The notes under the pieces were generated by a model. It was given only the letters and a program-made list of their open reading frames with translations. It was not told the origin of the DNA and searched no databases. A stretch of DNA of 64,000 bases from Planctomycetaceae bacterium (lineage in GTDB: Bacteria; Planctomycetota; Planctomycetia; Pirellulales; Thermoguttaceae). Positions 17,497 through 26,237 of this stretch are shown here, in pieces (positions within the stretch are counted from its first letter, which is position 1; each line of letters opens with the position of its first letter). Location: contig WRKP01000005.1 in the NCBI GenBank assembly GCA_009778035.1, positions 17,293 to 81,292 of the forward strand, written 5' to 3'. Made by a program: the position numbers and the translations under genes.

Positions 17497-18459
17497 CTAT
17501 GCCTTGCGGTGATGTACTTCCCTGCACGCCGCGACAATATGCGTCTTGCCGAATCCATGCTTATTGAACAAATAATTTTCCGAGGCAACTTCGCCGAACT
17601 CGTCCGGCACGCCGAGCCGCTTGACCCTGACCGGACAACGCTCCGCCAACGTTTCACACACCGCACTGCCCAAACCGCCAATGATCGTTTGGTTTTCGAC
17701 AACGACAACCGCTCCCGTCTTGCCCGCCGAACCCACAATATCCTCAATCGGCAACGGCTTCACACTCGGACAATGCAACAAATCAACCGCAATTCCCTCA
17801 CCGGCCAACTCCCTGGCGGCCTGCAACGCAAAATGCGTCATATAACCCGTCGAAATCAACGAAACATCGTTGCCTTCGTGAAGGCGAACGGCCTGATTCG
17901 GCTTGAATTCATAAGTCGCATCGAAAATCGCCGGGATTTTCGGTCGCAGCAACTGCATGTACATTCCGCCGTAAGTGTTTGCCATATAGTGCATAAGGCT
18001 CCGCAGTTCATAGACATCGCAGGGACTGAAAACCTGCATATTCGGCATCGCCCGCATGATTGCAAGGTCTTGGAAACACATATGCGTTCCGCCGTTCGGG
18101 CCTTGCGTTACGCCGGGGCCGGTGCCGACGATTTTCACATTCGTGTTGGCATAGGCGACGCTGAGCGTGATTTGGTCGTACACCCGCCGGGTCGCGAAAC
18201 AGCAAAACGAAGCGCAGAAAGGGATTTTTCCTTCGGTGGCGAGTCCGGCGGCAATGCCGATCATATTGGCTTCGGCCACGCCGACGTTGACAAAGTTATC
18301 GGGATGTGCTTTGAGGACGGTTGGATTTGTGCCAGTGGCTTTGCTCAAATCTGCTTCGACGCAGAAGACATTTGGATTTGCGGCGATGAGTTCGTTGAGG
18401 ACTTGGGCGTAAATTGCCCGCATTTCTTGTTCGTGCAATGTGTTGGGATTGGCAATCAT
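17497..18459 (-). CDS. Transketolase, C-terminal subunit
   Basis: 320 aa from ATG 18459, or 330 from ATG 18489. The shorter start is preferred because the promoter predicts transcription from 18481. It carries the pyrimidine-binding and C-terminal domains: FCVEADLSKATGTNP, VGVAEANMIGIAAGLA with the catalytic-type Glu, and GPGVTQGPNGGTHM. It transfers two-carbon units with thiamine diphosphate when paired with the N-terminal subunit. That subunit gene is not adjacent; elsewhere in bacteria the two halves are usually consecutive. DXP synthase or a pyruvate dehydrogenase beta subunit is less likely. Confidence 0.85.
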   Translation of the reverse strand: MIANPNTLHEQEMRAIYAQVLNELIAANPNVFCVEADLSKATGTNPTVLKAHPDNFVNVGVAEANMIGIAAGLATEGKIPFCASFCCFATRRVYDQITLSVAYANTNVKIVGTGPGVTQGPNGGTHMCFQDLAIMRAMPNMQVFSPCDVYELRSLMHYMANTYGGMYMQLLRPKIPAIFDATYEFKPNQAVRLHEGNDVSLISTGYMTHFALQAARELAGEGIAVDLLHCPSVKPLPIEDIVGSAGKTGAVVVVENQTIIGGLGSAVCETLAERCPVRVKRLGVPDEFGEVASENYLFNKHGFGKTHIVAACREVHHRKA

Positions 18460-18487
18460 ATCGTCGAGTGCAGAGCGAATTGGCGTC

Positions 18488-18516
18488 ATTATACTCGACG
18501 GCCAGCGGGCTCGCAA
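18488..18516 (-). promoter_or_regulatory. Promoter of the transketolase subunit
   Basis: Minus strand TTGCGA, 17-bp spacer, TATAAT (18493-18488). The -10 overlaps the TAA stop codon of the 40-aa ORF upstream. Confidence 0.65.
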
Positions 18517-18611
18517 GCGGTGCGGTGCTGTTCATCTTCCAAGGTCGGCATCCTGCCGTAAACGGGTGCTGTTATGCATAATGCAAGTAGGATACCGATA
18601 ATGTGTTTCAT
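18489..18611 (-). CDS. 40-aa exported peptide, translationally coupled
   Basis: ATG 18611 overlaps the TGA of the preceding 443-aa gene (ATGA). The peptide is MKHIIGILLALCITAPVYG followed by a polar tail of 21 residues with one Cys. The first 19 residues make a textbook signal peptide with a VYG cleavage site. It is missed by length filters. A small partner of the 443-aa exported protein is inferred. Confidence 0.5.
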   Translation of the reverse strand: MKHIIGILLALCITAPVYGRMPTLEDEQHRTACEPAGRRV

Positions 18612-19939
18612 GCCGTTTGTTTTTGCTTGAGGTACTTTATGTATTTGACGACGACAACGAGGAGGATCAATATGCAGCCCACCGTCAGGCTGAGGTATTG
18701 GAGAAACCAGGTACGCTTGCTCTTGGCGGTTTTTTTGATGAGAGCGTTGATGGAAGGATGGTCACTCCATTCATAAACCATCCCTCTAACTGTGTCTGAT
18801 ACAATAACACCTTCAGGAATAAAATTCGTAAAGTAGGAGTCTTCAAGATTGTTATTTATCGAATACAAGAGGACATTGACGGTTTGTCTTCTAACAATAT
18901 TCCCATTTTCCGCATAAAATTCTCTCACGACCTCATCGGGAAGCCATATCCCATTGCCATAATCCTTTAAGCCATGCATAGTTTCTCTCATAGTTAGATA
19001 AATGCCCGCCGGGACCCTTTGACCGTGCTTAACTTTGAAAAAAGTACCATAACGGTTGCTCTGAACTATGGAATAATCATGTTCCAAACTTAAGAATACG
19101 CTCTTAGCTTGCATTGTAGCAGCGACAACGCATCTATTGCCATTTACCATTTCAATGCTTTCAAAAATAGTGGCAGGAATCGGCGGCTGCCTTCCCCCAA
19201 AAAAATCTCCTTCCAAAAAAAATACAAGGTCATCAAAAGGCAAAGGCACATCCCAAGAACGTACATCGAACAATCCAGAAGTGAGAATAGGCAAATTCCC
19301 CTGAACGAATATTCCACGATCTTCTGCGGGCATTATACCCGCTTGCATCGGCATTGAAGCAACCTCCCGCAAATCAATAAATACTTCTCCATCGTAAGAA
19401 AGACGCCTAACACCTTCGGAATTGCTCGGCGACAAAACATTTCTTTCAATCAACATCTTAGAACCTTTGAAACCATACTCGTACGCTATCACCGTCTCGG
19501 AAGCTCCAGCACCATTATCGTCGAAGCGTTGGTCTAAAAGTCTATATTTGCAGACAAAATCCCTGATAGAATCTCGCTTTGAGGTGAATAGCCTAATTAA
19601 AGATTCCAAGGAGACAGGAGGATTCTTCTGTTGGCTAGAAATTTCCTGTATCAGCCCCCAATGTTCTTCAGCAGTCACGTGCTCCCGAATCCCTCGCAAC
19701 AAAGCAAAGCCCTCATCGAGTGTCAATGGACGTTGGTTTACTTCCTCGAATATGCGTATTGTTGCCAAAACGTCATCAGCATTAACCACCGCATTTTCAC
19801 CACTAGGGACATCAGCGCGGACGAGAACACCAAACAAGGACAAATACAGGAAACAAAAAAACGCGTGAAAAATCCCTAGCCTCGCGTTCTTCGAAAAAAA
19901 TTTCCGAAATCCTGTGGAAACGCAAAAATATCTATTCAT
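18608..19939 (-). CDS. Exported, C-terminally anchored protein, 443 aa
   Basis: N-terminal signal region (basic to residue 20, hydrophobic core IFHAFFCFLYLSLFGVLV, then RADVPS). A C-terminal membrane helix lies near residues 413-433 (SLTVGCILILLVVVVKYIK) with a basic end, so the body is outside the cytoplasm and tethered. Middle segments (YEYGFKGSKMLI, LSYDGEVFIDLR) suggest beta-rich folding similar to LolA/VioE-like lipoprotein carriers, but I cannot assign a family. It ends in an ATGA overlap with a 40-aa exported peptide. Confidence 0.7.
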   Translation of the reverse strand: MNRYFCVSTGFRKFFSKNARLGIFHAFFCFLYLSLFGVLVRADVPSGENAVVNADDVLATIRIFEEVNQRPLTLDEGFALLRGIREHVTAEEHWGLIQEISSQQKNPPVSLESLIRLFTSKRDSIRDFVCKYRLLDQRFDDNGAGASETVIAYEYGFKGSKMLIERNVLSPSNSEGVRRLSYDGEVFIDLREVASMPMQAGIMPAEDRGIFVQGNLPILTSGLFDVRSWDVPLPFDDLVFFLEGDFFGGRQPPIPATIFESIEMVNGNRCVVAATMQAKSVFLSLEHDYSIVQSNRYGTFFKVKHGQRVPAGIYLTMRETMHGLKDYGNGIWLPDEVVREFYAENGNIVRRQTVNVLLYSINNNLEDSYFTNFIPEGVIVSDTVRGMVYEWSDHPSINALIKKTAKSKRTWFLQYLSLTVGCILILLVVVVKYIKYLKQKQTA

Positions 19940-19987
19940 TTCAATTTGCTCTAAATAGATGACACCGGCGCCGAACGTCCGCGGTGC

Positions 19988-20016
19988 ATTTTACCTGGCC
20001 CGAAAAGCAATGTCAA
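19988..20016 (-). promoter_or_regulatory. Promoter of the 443-aa exported protein
   Basis: Minus strand TTGACA (20016-20011), 17-bp spacer, TAAAAT (19993-19988). It is the only perfect consensus -35 seen in the window. Confidence 0.6.
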
Positions 20017-20025
20017 TAGGCCCAG

Positions 20026-20056
20026 CCTGGATTCCGGTTTGCGCCGGAAGGACGCA
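20026..20056. repeat. Single arm of the dispersed repeat
   Basis: CTGGATTCCGGTTTGCGCCG followed by GAAGGACGC; the second arm is absent. Confidence 0.55.
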
Positions 20057-20121
20057 AGCGAAAAACCGGATAACATCAAAAAAATCACAATCCCAATTCC
20101 ACGTCCGTTGAAAACCCGTAC

Positions 20122-20150
20122 ATTGCAACTCCGGCACCGTTTCGCTAAAA
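20122..20150 (+). promoter_or_regulatory. gmd promoter
   Basis: TTGCAA, 17-bp spacer, TAAAAT (20145-20150); leader about 23 bases. Confidence 0.6.
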
Positions 20151-20179
20151 TAATCACTCCAAAGCATAAACCTTCCCGT

Positions 20180-21229
20180 ATGACAAAAACTGCGTTAATC
20201 ACCGGAATTACCGGTCAAGACGGTGCCTACCTAGCCCGACTGCTCTTGAGTAAAGGATATACCGTTCACGGCATCCAACGGCGAAGTTCTTCCAGCAATA
20301 CGGTTCGCATCGACGCCCTGAAAATTAAAGAAAGTTTGCCCGACAACGCAGACCGCCTGCATCTGCACTACGGCGATCTGACCGATGCCGGCGGATTGAC
20401 CAAAATCCTGCATGAAACACAGCCCGATGAAGTGTACAATCTGGCCGCAATGTCCCACGTCAAAGTTTCCTTCGACATGCCGGAATACACAGGAAACGTC
20501 AATGCGCTCGGCGTAACACGGTTGCTCGAAGCCGTTCGGGAACTCGGATTGGCCTCAAAAACACGCTTCTATCAGGCCTCAACATCGGAACTTTACGGCG
20601 GATTGGCCCAGGGGCCCTATAATGAAGCGACGCCTTTTCATCCTCGCAGTCCCTACGGCGTTGCCAAACTTTACGGATATTGGGCGACGGTCAACTATCG
20701 GGAAGCGTACAACATGTTCGCCTGCAACGGGATTTTGTTCAATCACGAAAGTCCCTTACGGGGCGAGACGTTCGTTACGCGGAAGATTACGAAGGCCGTC
20801 TGCCGAATTAAGCAGGGATTGCAGGAAAAATTATCCATCGGCAACTTGGATGCGAAAAGGGATTGGGGCCACGCAGCCGATTTCGTTGAGGGAATGTACC
20901 TGATAATGCAGCAGCCGGTGCCGGATGATTATGTCTTGGCAACGGGCGAAACGCGGAGTGTTCGGGAATTTATCGAACATGCCTTTGCGTTGGTTGATTT
21001 GCCGATTACATGGCGTGGGGCAGGTTTGGACGAGCAGGGTTTCGATGCGAAGTCGGGCCGGATGTTGGTTGATGTCAATGCGCAGTTTTATCGGCCATCG
21101 GAGGTTCATGTTTTGTTGGGCGATTCGGGCAAGGCGAGACAGCAACTCGGTTGGACGCCGAAACATTCGTTTGCCGACCTCGTTCGCGATATGATTGAGT
21201 ACGATATGGATGGAGAACCGGGAGGCTAA
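20180..21229 (+). CDS. gmd: GDP-mannose 4,6-dehydratase
   Basis: 349 aa from ATG 20180; upstream in-frame starts precede the promoter. Converts GDP-mannose to GDP-4-keto-6-deoxymannose, the entry to GDP-fucose and related sugars. The NADP-binding [11 protein letters not shown] lies at the N-terminus, TSELYG and the catalytic YGVAKLY (YxxxK) in the middle, and [17 protein letters not shown] and [14 protein letters not shown] are the family segments for nucleotide sugar binding. No fucose synthase follows. Full length. Confidence 0.93.
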   Translation: MTKTALITGITGQDGAYLARLLLSKGYTVHGIQRRSSSSNTVRIDALKIKESLPDNADRLHLHYGDLTDAGGLTKILHETQPDEVYNLAAMSHVKVSFDMPEYTGNVNALGVTRLLEAVRELGLASKTRFYQASTSELYGGLAQGPYNEATPFHPRSPYGVAKLYGYWATVNYREAYNMFACNGILFNHESPLRGETFVTRKITKAVCRIKQGLQEKLSIGNLDAKRDWGHAADFVEGMYLIMQQPVPDDYVLATGETRSVREFIEHAFALVDLPITWRGAGLDEQGFDAKSGRMLVDVNAQFYRPSEVHVLLGDSGKARQQLGWTPKHSFADLVRDMIEYDMDGEPGG

Positions 21230-21260
21230 CGCCCCCCGTAAAATTATTTTTTGTGCCATG

Positions 21261-21288
21261 TTGCATTTTGGGAAAAAAACATTAGAAT
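21261..21288 (+). promoter_or_regulatory. pilM promoter
   Basis: TTGCAT, 16-bp spacer, TAGAAT (21283-21288). A second TATAAT is at 21308-21313. Confidence 0.5.
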
Positions 21289-21331
21289 ACGGGACAAGGG
21301 CACGTTCTATAATGACCAGCAAGAGGGAATC

Positions 21332-23887
21332 ATGGCAAAAAAACAGACCGTTTGGGGAATTGATGTCGGAAATACTTCACTCAAAGCAGTGCGGTGTGCC
21401 TTGGCCGACGAATCGGGGAAAATCGAAGCACTTGCCTGCGATTTTATCGAACACTCCAAAGTGCTCTCCCAGCCCGGCACCGACGTTGCCGAAGTGCTGG
21501 CGGAAACTTTTCAAACATTTTTGAGCCGAAATTCAACAAAAGGCGACCGAATCGCGATTTCTGTCTCCGGGCAGAATACGATTTCCCGTTTTTTGCCGTT
21601 ACCGCCCGTCGACCCCAAAAAAATACCCGACGTCATCCGCTATGAAGCGAAGCAATGGCTGCCGTTTGACATTAACGATGTCGTTTTTGATTTTCAGCCG
21701 CTCGCCAGTCCCGAACGCAATCCTGAAGACGGCGGATTTGCCGATGCGACGGTCGGAATGTTTGCAATTAAACGCGATATGGCGGCCAAAACCCTGTCGC
21801 CCTATTTGTCTCGGGGCGTTGATGTCGATAGCATCCAAAGTTCGCCGATTGCACTGTACAATTTCGTCGCGTTCGACCAGTTGGCACCAGCCGATGCCGA
21901 ATCTTACGACAAAAATAACCCGAGAGAATCGGTCGTTACGCTCTGCATTGGAACGGATGCGACCGATGTCGTTATCACAAACGGCGAAAAAATATGGATT
22001 CGGAATATCCCCCTCGGCGGGAATTCCTTCACAAAAGCATTGACGCGGGAACTGCAACTCACGTATTCCAAAGCGGAATACCTCAAACGGAACATCGCGA
22101 TTTCTAAAAATGTCGAAGAACAAAAACGCGTCATTACGGCGATGCGACCCGTATTCTACGATATGGTCAACGAAGTGAACCGGTCGCTGGAATACTACCA
22201 AACGCTCAACCGAAAAGCACGATTCCAGAAAATTATTGTACTCGGCAATGCGTCGAAACTGCCCGGACTCCGGCAGTTCATCGCCCAAAACCTTGGCTAT
22301 GAAGTTGTTAAAATTGACCAATTCGCGAATCTGGTCGGGACCGACGTTACGGGAGCGCAACTCTTCAAGGACAATCTGAATTCGTTTGCCGTTGCGTATG
22401 GCCTTGCCGTACAGCAACTCGGTGTTTCGTCGCTGAAAACGAATTTAATCCCTCGCGACGTGCTCTATACCCGAATTATCCGCGAAAAGAAACCCTGGAT
22501 GCTTGCGGCCGCGGCATCGCTTTTATTGGGCCTGACCATCCAATTTGCCGGTGTTTCCAGTGCATACAACAGCGTTTTCACCGAGGGATTTGTCCGGGCA
22601 GAAAACAAGGCGAAAAGCGTCCAAACATTTGCCTCGAATTTGCAAACGCAAACAACACAGGCCGTAACCGATTTCAACAACGTGGATGAAATTGGCCGGA
22701 GTTTGACCAGCAACGTCGAAGGACGGATTACCTGGCTGGAATTGCTTGCGGCAATCAATTCCGCTCTGCCCCAATCGCAGCCGGATGCCTATTTCCCGCC
22801 TTTTAATCAGCGGTTGACAAGCGATGAATTTGCGAAAATGGATAGAGTCTTCATCGAAAGCATCGAAGCCATTTCCGTGGATGACCTTGGAACTTGGTTT
22901 GCACCGTTGATGGCGAGCAATCGGTACTATCCCGATGACGAGGAATTGGAAGTCTTGTTGCTTGCGGCTGATAGCGCCCCCAGTACAACATCGGCAACCT
23001 CAACCTCAACGGCGACAACAACAGCAGCAACGGCAACGGCTGCCGCGACTGACGACGAGGATACAGATGCGGAATTGGGCTATGGCGTGGCAGTCGAATC
23101 GATTCAGCAGCGGGTTGCCCGACTGACCGAAGAGGAACGTTTTGCTCTCGTTACGGGCCCGGGCGGCGGCGGAGCGGCAGGCGGTCCAAGTTTTGGCAGC
23201 CCGAGTTCATTTAGTAGTCCGTCTTCGAGCAGTTCAATTTCCGGCGGCTACTCATCGGGGATGGGTTTTTCGATGGGCGGCCCTCCGGCGGCGAAGGTCG
23301 TCCAGTTAGTCGGGCATCATTATCATAACCCGAGTGATCCGAACGCTTTTGCGGAACACGGCGGCGAAGCGTATTTGCGAAAAACCTTGCTTCGTAACTT
23401 GAAGTTTGGGACGGTCGATTTACCGCCGACGCTCGAAGAGCAGCAGGCCGGCATTGTTTCGGCAACGGTTACGATGGAGGAATTAGGTATAACATTTCCG
23501 GTATTGTTGTACGTTCCCCGTCCGGTGGAATATCGAATTGTCAATCCAGATTTGGAGCCGTTGCCTCTGAACATCACGATAGACCCCCAGTTGCAGGCGG
23601 AACTTGCACGGGGGGGACAGGCGGGAGGCATGCGTGGCGGGGGAATGTCGGATGGCAGCGGGGGACTCGGCAGCGGTATGACTGGCGGCGGGACGGGGAC
23701 TGGCCCGAGGATGTTATTGAGTCAACTTGCGATGCAAAGGGGCGTACGGGAACCCGTCATTACGGTTCGGCGGTTTGATTTTGTGATTCAGTTTGCCTGG
23801 GAGGAAACATTGCCGACCCAACGGAAGGAAAATGCAAATGCCGACGAGGGTGATGGTGCAGGGGTGTTCTCTACCGAACTCCCGTGA
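21332..23887 (+). CDS. pilM: PilM-type pilus assembly ATPase fused to a PilN-like and low-complexity tail
   Basis: 851 aa; GAGGGA before ATG 21332. Residues 1-385 are a clear PilM/FtsA-like domain: VWGIDVGNTSLKAVR (phosphate 1), PDVIRYEAKQWLPFDINDVV, LCIGTDATDVVI and VLGNASKLPG (adenosine loop). A membrane helix at 388-408 follows NLIPRDV, which is the PilN opening. The C-terminal half has Ser/Thr/Ala runs (about 549-573) and Gly/Ser-rich runs (about 610-655 and 760-800). Usual PilM is near 350 aa. It anchors type IV pilus or secretion machinery at the inner membrane. The tail is atypical and may be a flexible linker. Confidence 0.8.
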   Translation: MAKKQTVWGIDVGNTSLKAVRCALADESGKIEALACDFIEHSKVLSQPGTDVAEVLAETFQTFLSRNSTKGDRIAISVSGQNTISRFLPLPPVDPKKIPDVIRYEAKQWLPFDINDVVFDFQPLASPERNPEDGGFADATVGMFAIKRDMAAKTLSPYLSRGVDVDSIQSSPIALYNFVAFDQLAPADAESYDKNNPRESVVTLCIGTDATDVVITNGEKIWIRNIPLGGNSFTKALTRELQLTYSKAEYLKRNIAISKNVEEQKRVITAMRPVFYDMVNEVNRSLEYYQTLNRKARFQKIIVLGNASKLPGLRQFIAQNLGYEVVKIDQFANLVGTDVTGAQLFKDNLNSFAVAYGLAVQQLGVSSLKTNLIPRDVLYTRIIREKKPWMLAAAASLLLGLTIQFAGVSSAYNSVFTEGFVRAENKAKSVQTFASNLQTQTTQAVTDFNNVDEIGRSLTSNVEGRITWLELLAAINSALPQSQPDAYFPPFNQRLTSDEFAKMDRVFIESIEAISVDDLGTWFAPLMASNRYYPDDEELEVLLLAADSAPSTTSATSTSTATTTAATATAAATDDEDTDAELGYGVAVESIQQRVARLTEEERFALVTGPGGGGAAGGPSFGSPSSFSSPSSSSSISGGYSSGMGFSMGGPPAAKVVQLVGHHYHNPSDPNAFAEHGGEAYLRKTLLRNLKFGTVDLPPTLEEQQAGIVSATVTMEELGITFPVLLYVPRPVEYRIVNPDLEPLPLNITIDPQLQAELARGGQAGGMRGGGMSDGSGGLGSGMTGGGTGTGPRMLLSQLAMQRGVREPVITVRRFDFVIQFAWEETLPTQRKENANADEGDGAGVFSTELP

Positions 23888-23926
23888 GCGTTGCGATTTT
23901 GATATGAGAGCGTTTTTCGTGTTGCT

Positions 23927-24367
23927 ATGGACAAAGACGACATCACCTGCGACCTGTTCGGCAGCATCGACGAACTGTCGGCAACGCTCGGTTTAGTACG
24001 AGCCGAGGGGCCGTCCGTACCGTTCGCAGGAATTATCCTGCGAATCCAGCAAGAACTCATTGCGTTCTGTGCTGATATTGCTTCCGGTTCCGCAACGATT
24101 TCATCAGAACACGTTCGGCAAATCGAGTCGGATACCGAACGGTTCGAAGCAGAATTGCCGACGATTTCGCAATTTATCATTTCCGGCGACAACCGCCTTT
24201 CGGCAATGCTGCATCTCGCCCGAACCGTCTGCCGACGAGCCGAGCGAACTTTGACGACATATTGCCGAACGCGAAAAAATTGCCCAGACCATGCGGACTA
24301 CTTGAATCGGCTCAGCGATTTGCTCTTTGCGATGGCCCGAAAGGCAGCCGAATGCCGTCTGCCGTAA
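23927..24367 (+). CDS. ATP:cob(I)alamin adenosyltransferase (PduO type), N-terminally short
   Basis: 146 aa. FGSIDELSATLGLVRAE, SGDNRLSAMLHLARTVCRRA and DYLNRLSDLLFAMAR are the core of PduO/MMAB enzymes, which transfer the adenosyl group of ATP to cob(I)alamin. The family N-terminus TRTGDxGxT, which binds ATP triphosphate, is missing. The ORF starts at the point aligning with residue 25-30 of typical members, and an upstream stop in frame (TGA in TTTGATATG) prevents extension. Either it is a truncated or inactive copy or an unusual start is used. Its end overlaps the convergent methyltransferase gene by 56 bases. Confidence 0.75.
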   Translation: MDKDDITCDLFGSIDELSATLGLVRAEGPSVPFAGIILRIQQELIAFCADIASGSATISSEHVRQIESDTERFEAELPTISQFIISGDNRLSAMLHLARTVCRRAERTLTTYCRTRKNCPDHADYLNRLSDLLFAMARKAAECRLP

Positions 24368-25988
24368 TCCCATACGCACACAACGCAGGCAATATCTGCT
24401 CGCCCAACACATCATGCCGTTGCCGTATCTCGGCCAACAAATCCGTACCGCATTCCGCATCCCGTAACGCCCGTTGAATTTGATACCAACCCGCATCGTA
24501 CCTTTCGATTTTGAACTCCAACCGCCGCAAAACACGCAAATGGGCAAAATAATGCCGATAAACCCGCCGCGCACAATCCAGCACATTTTGTGAAGGTTCG
24601 GATAATTCCCGTTTGCATAGCCAATCCGCAACGAAGGAATCATCCGCACCGCACAGCGAAGCAGCAATTTGGTCATCGCTCATCGGCCAAGCCGCGATTT
24701 CCGAAACCGAAAAGGGGAAAAAATGATTTGCGACTTGATAAATACAATTTTGATACATCACATTTCGCAGCGAGGCGGTTTGATTTTTGCCGTCGAACAG
24801 GCTCCACACCGCACAATCAGTGATGAATTGTGGCGGGAGTTCTTGATTCGGCATCATCAGTTGATCGACGTGATTGAACCAAGTATCTTTCGGAATTCGC
24901 CGAGCGGCAAAGACGACGACGGCCTGCTCAAAGTTATCCGGCGTTACGGATAACGCTCCCGCACTGGCCTGCGGGCCGGACAGAAATGCCGTCTGCGGTT
25001 GGCTTTGCAATTCGTTGCCCGGACACATCAGCGAAGCCAAAAAACCGTCGGCAATCCGATTTCGCGTATCGACATTACCCGTCTTGACGGTCAGTGCCGA
25101 ACCAAACGGCGGGAAAACTTGCGTTGCCCGAGGCCGTTGAATCCATCGGCTCAAAAATTGATTTCGCGTTGCCGACCTGATTGTTTTCGTGCCGATTTTG
25201 TGAGTCGTATTGTCCAAAATGTCGAGACAGATCGCTTGCTCCGAAACCATCCTGCCATCTTCCGACTGCGACTCTGTTGGTATTTTCTGTCCAATATCCC
25301 AAAGGATAAACGAAACGGGAAAGTGCTTCGATTTGGAAGTCCCGCCGAAGTTTTCGGACGAAAACATGAAACCGGAATGAAACGTTGCACGAAAAATGCG
25401 CTCGCGGAATCTTTGATAGTTTGCGGAAACGAGGTATTTCAGCGGGGCAAACAGACCCAGAACGGTAGAACGATGTTTGAAGTCGTTCATAATGCGGTAC
25501 AGGAACTGGACGTAGAGTTCCCGGGAGACTTCGCCGAGTCCATCATCGTGCATTTGTTTTCGGATTTTGGTATGGGCAACACCTTCTTTGCTTTTTCCTT
25601 GCAATCCGGCTTCTTGGGCGGTTGCGTAGGGCGGATTGAGCAGGATAATCCATTTTATTTTGGGATTATCCAAATCGTTCAGGAGGGCTTGGGGTATTTT
25701 GTCGGCATCGTCTTCGAGATAATTGTACTGAAAGGAGGTTGCGTTTGGAAATTTTTGCGTGAGATGCTTTACATCATCGTGTTCGAGGGTGGAGAGGTAG
25801 CAGAATTGTTGGATATTTTGGGGCAATTCGAGTTCGAGATTTCCGGTGCCCGCGGCCATATCCCAGAGTCGGCACTGGCCGGATTGGAGTCCGTGTTTGC
25901 CGAGCAAGAAATCGAGGTATTCGCAGGCTTTTTTAGCAAAGGGCAGAGGCGTGGGAAACACGCCTCGCCGAGTCTGCGTCGTGTCCAT
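24312..25988 (-). CDS. N6-adenine-type DNA methyltransferase
   Basis: 558 aa from ATG 25988. Motif I is LWDMAAGTGNLELEL and motif IV IILLNPPYATAQEAG, the NPPY of adenine methyltransferases. The following segments (FKHRSTVLGLFAPLKYL, FHSGFMFSSENFGGT) fit gamma-type enzymes. The C-terminal 200 residues are probably a target-recognition region. No restriction subunit is next to it; an orphan or type IIG-like remnant is possible. A TACAAT (26001-25996) places the predicted transcript start one base before ATG. Confidence 0.75.
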   Translation of the reverse strand: MDTTQTRRGVFPTPLPFAKKACEYLDFLLGKHGLQSGQCRLWDMAAGTGNLELELPQNIQQFCYLSTLEHDDVKHLTQKFPNATSFQYNYLEDDADKIPQALLNDLDNPKIKWIILLNPPYATAQEAGLQGKSKEGVAHTKIRKQMHDDGLGEVSRELYVQFLYRIMNDFKHRSTVLGLFAPLKYLVSANYQRFRERIFRATFHSGFMFSSENFGGTSKSKHFPVSFILWDIGQKIPTESQSEDGRMVSEQAICLDILDNTTHKIGTKTIRSATRNQFLSRWIQRPRATQVFPPFGSALTVKTGNVDTRNRIADGFLASLMCPGNELQSQPQTAFLSGPQASAGALSVTPDNFEQAVVVFAARRIPKDTWFNHVDQLMMPNQELPPQFITDCAVWSLFDGKNQTASLRNVMYQNCIYQVANHFFPFSVSEIAAWPMSDDQIAASLCGADDSFVADWLCKRELSEPSQNVLDCARRVYRHYFAHLRVLRRLEFKIERYDAGWYQIQRALRDAECGTDLLAEIRQRHDVLGEQILPALCAYGITADGIRLPFGPSQRANR

Positions 25989-25995
25989 GGGGATT

Positions 25996-26001
25996 ATTGT
26001 A
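25996..26001 (-). promoter_or_regulatory. -10 box giving a nearly leaderless methyltransferase mRNA
   Basis: TACAAT followed by AATCCCC and ATG, the same layout as TATAATAATCCC-ATG at 8547. No strong -35. Confidence 0.5.
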
Positions 26002-26075
26002 TCGTGTTTGTTCCGCAAAGAAAAGTGCGGACGTAAATCCCGCGGCGAGGAAGGCCGCACTGACATTCCGGCTTT

Positions 26076-26209
26076 TTAGAGTGTATTTCAAATTATCCTG
26101 AACAAAAAAGCCGTCATCCCGGCGCAGGCCGGGATCCAGACATTGCGTACGATGCCGATTCCACTGGGTTCCGGCTTGCGCCGGAATGACGGTTTCCGAA
26201 CGAGTCTAT
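26076..26209. repeat. Hybrid repeat: type A left end, type B right end
   Basis: Left TTAGAGTGTATTTCAAATT, arms GTCATCCCGGCGCAGGCCGG and GCTTGCGCCGGAATGAC, right end GGTTTCCGAACGAGTCTATT, which belongs to the other end family. Core ACATTGCGTACGATGCCG. Confidence 0.8.
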
Positions 26210-26237
26210 TGCATTTTGGAAAAGTTGTTCAACTCTG

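Noticed and set aside
18459..18489. ATG 18489 as start of the transketolase subunit
   Set aside because: It lies inside the TATAAT box of a well-spaced promoter; the transcript would start downstream, so ATG 18459 is preferred. Not excluded if another promoter is used.
17386..18561. 391-codon plus-strand ORF
   Set aside because: Antisense to the transketolase subunit, which has clear family motifs; the plus-strand reading is Arg/His-rich with no family features.
24999..26036. 345-codon plus-strand ORF
   Set aside because: Antisense to the DNA methyltransferase with NPPY; its sequence mirrors codon bias of the real gene.
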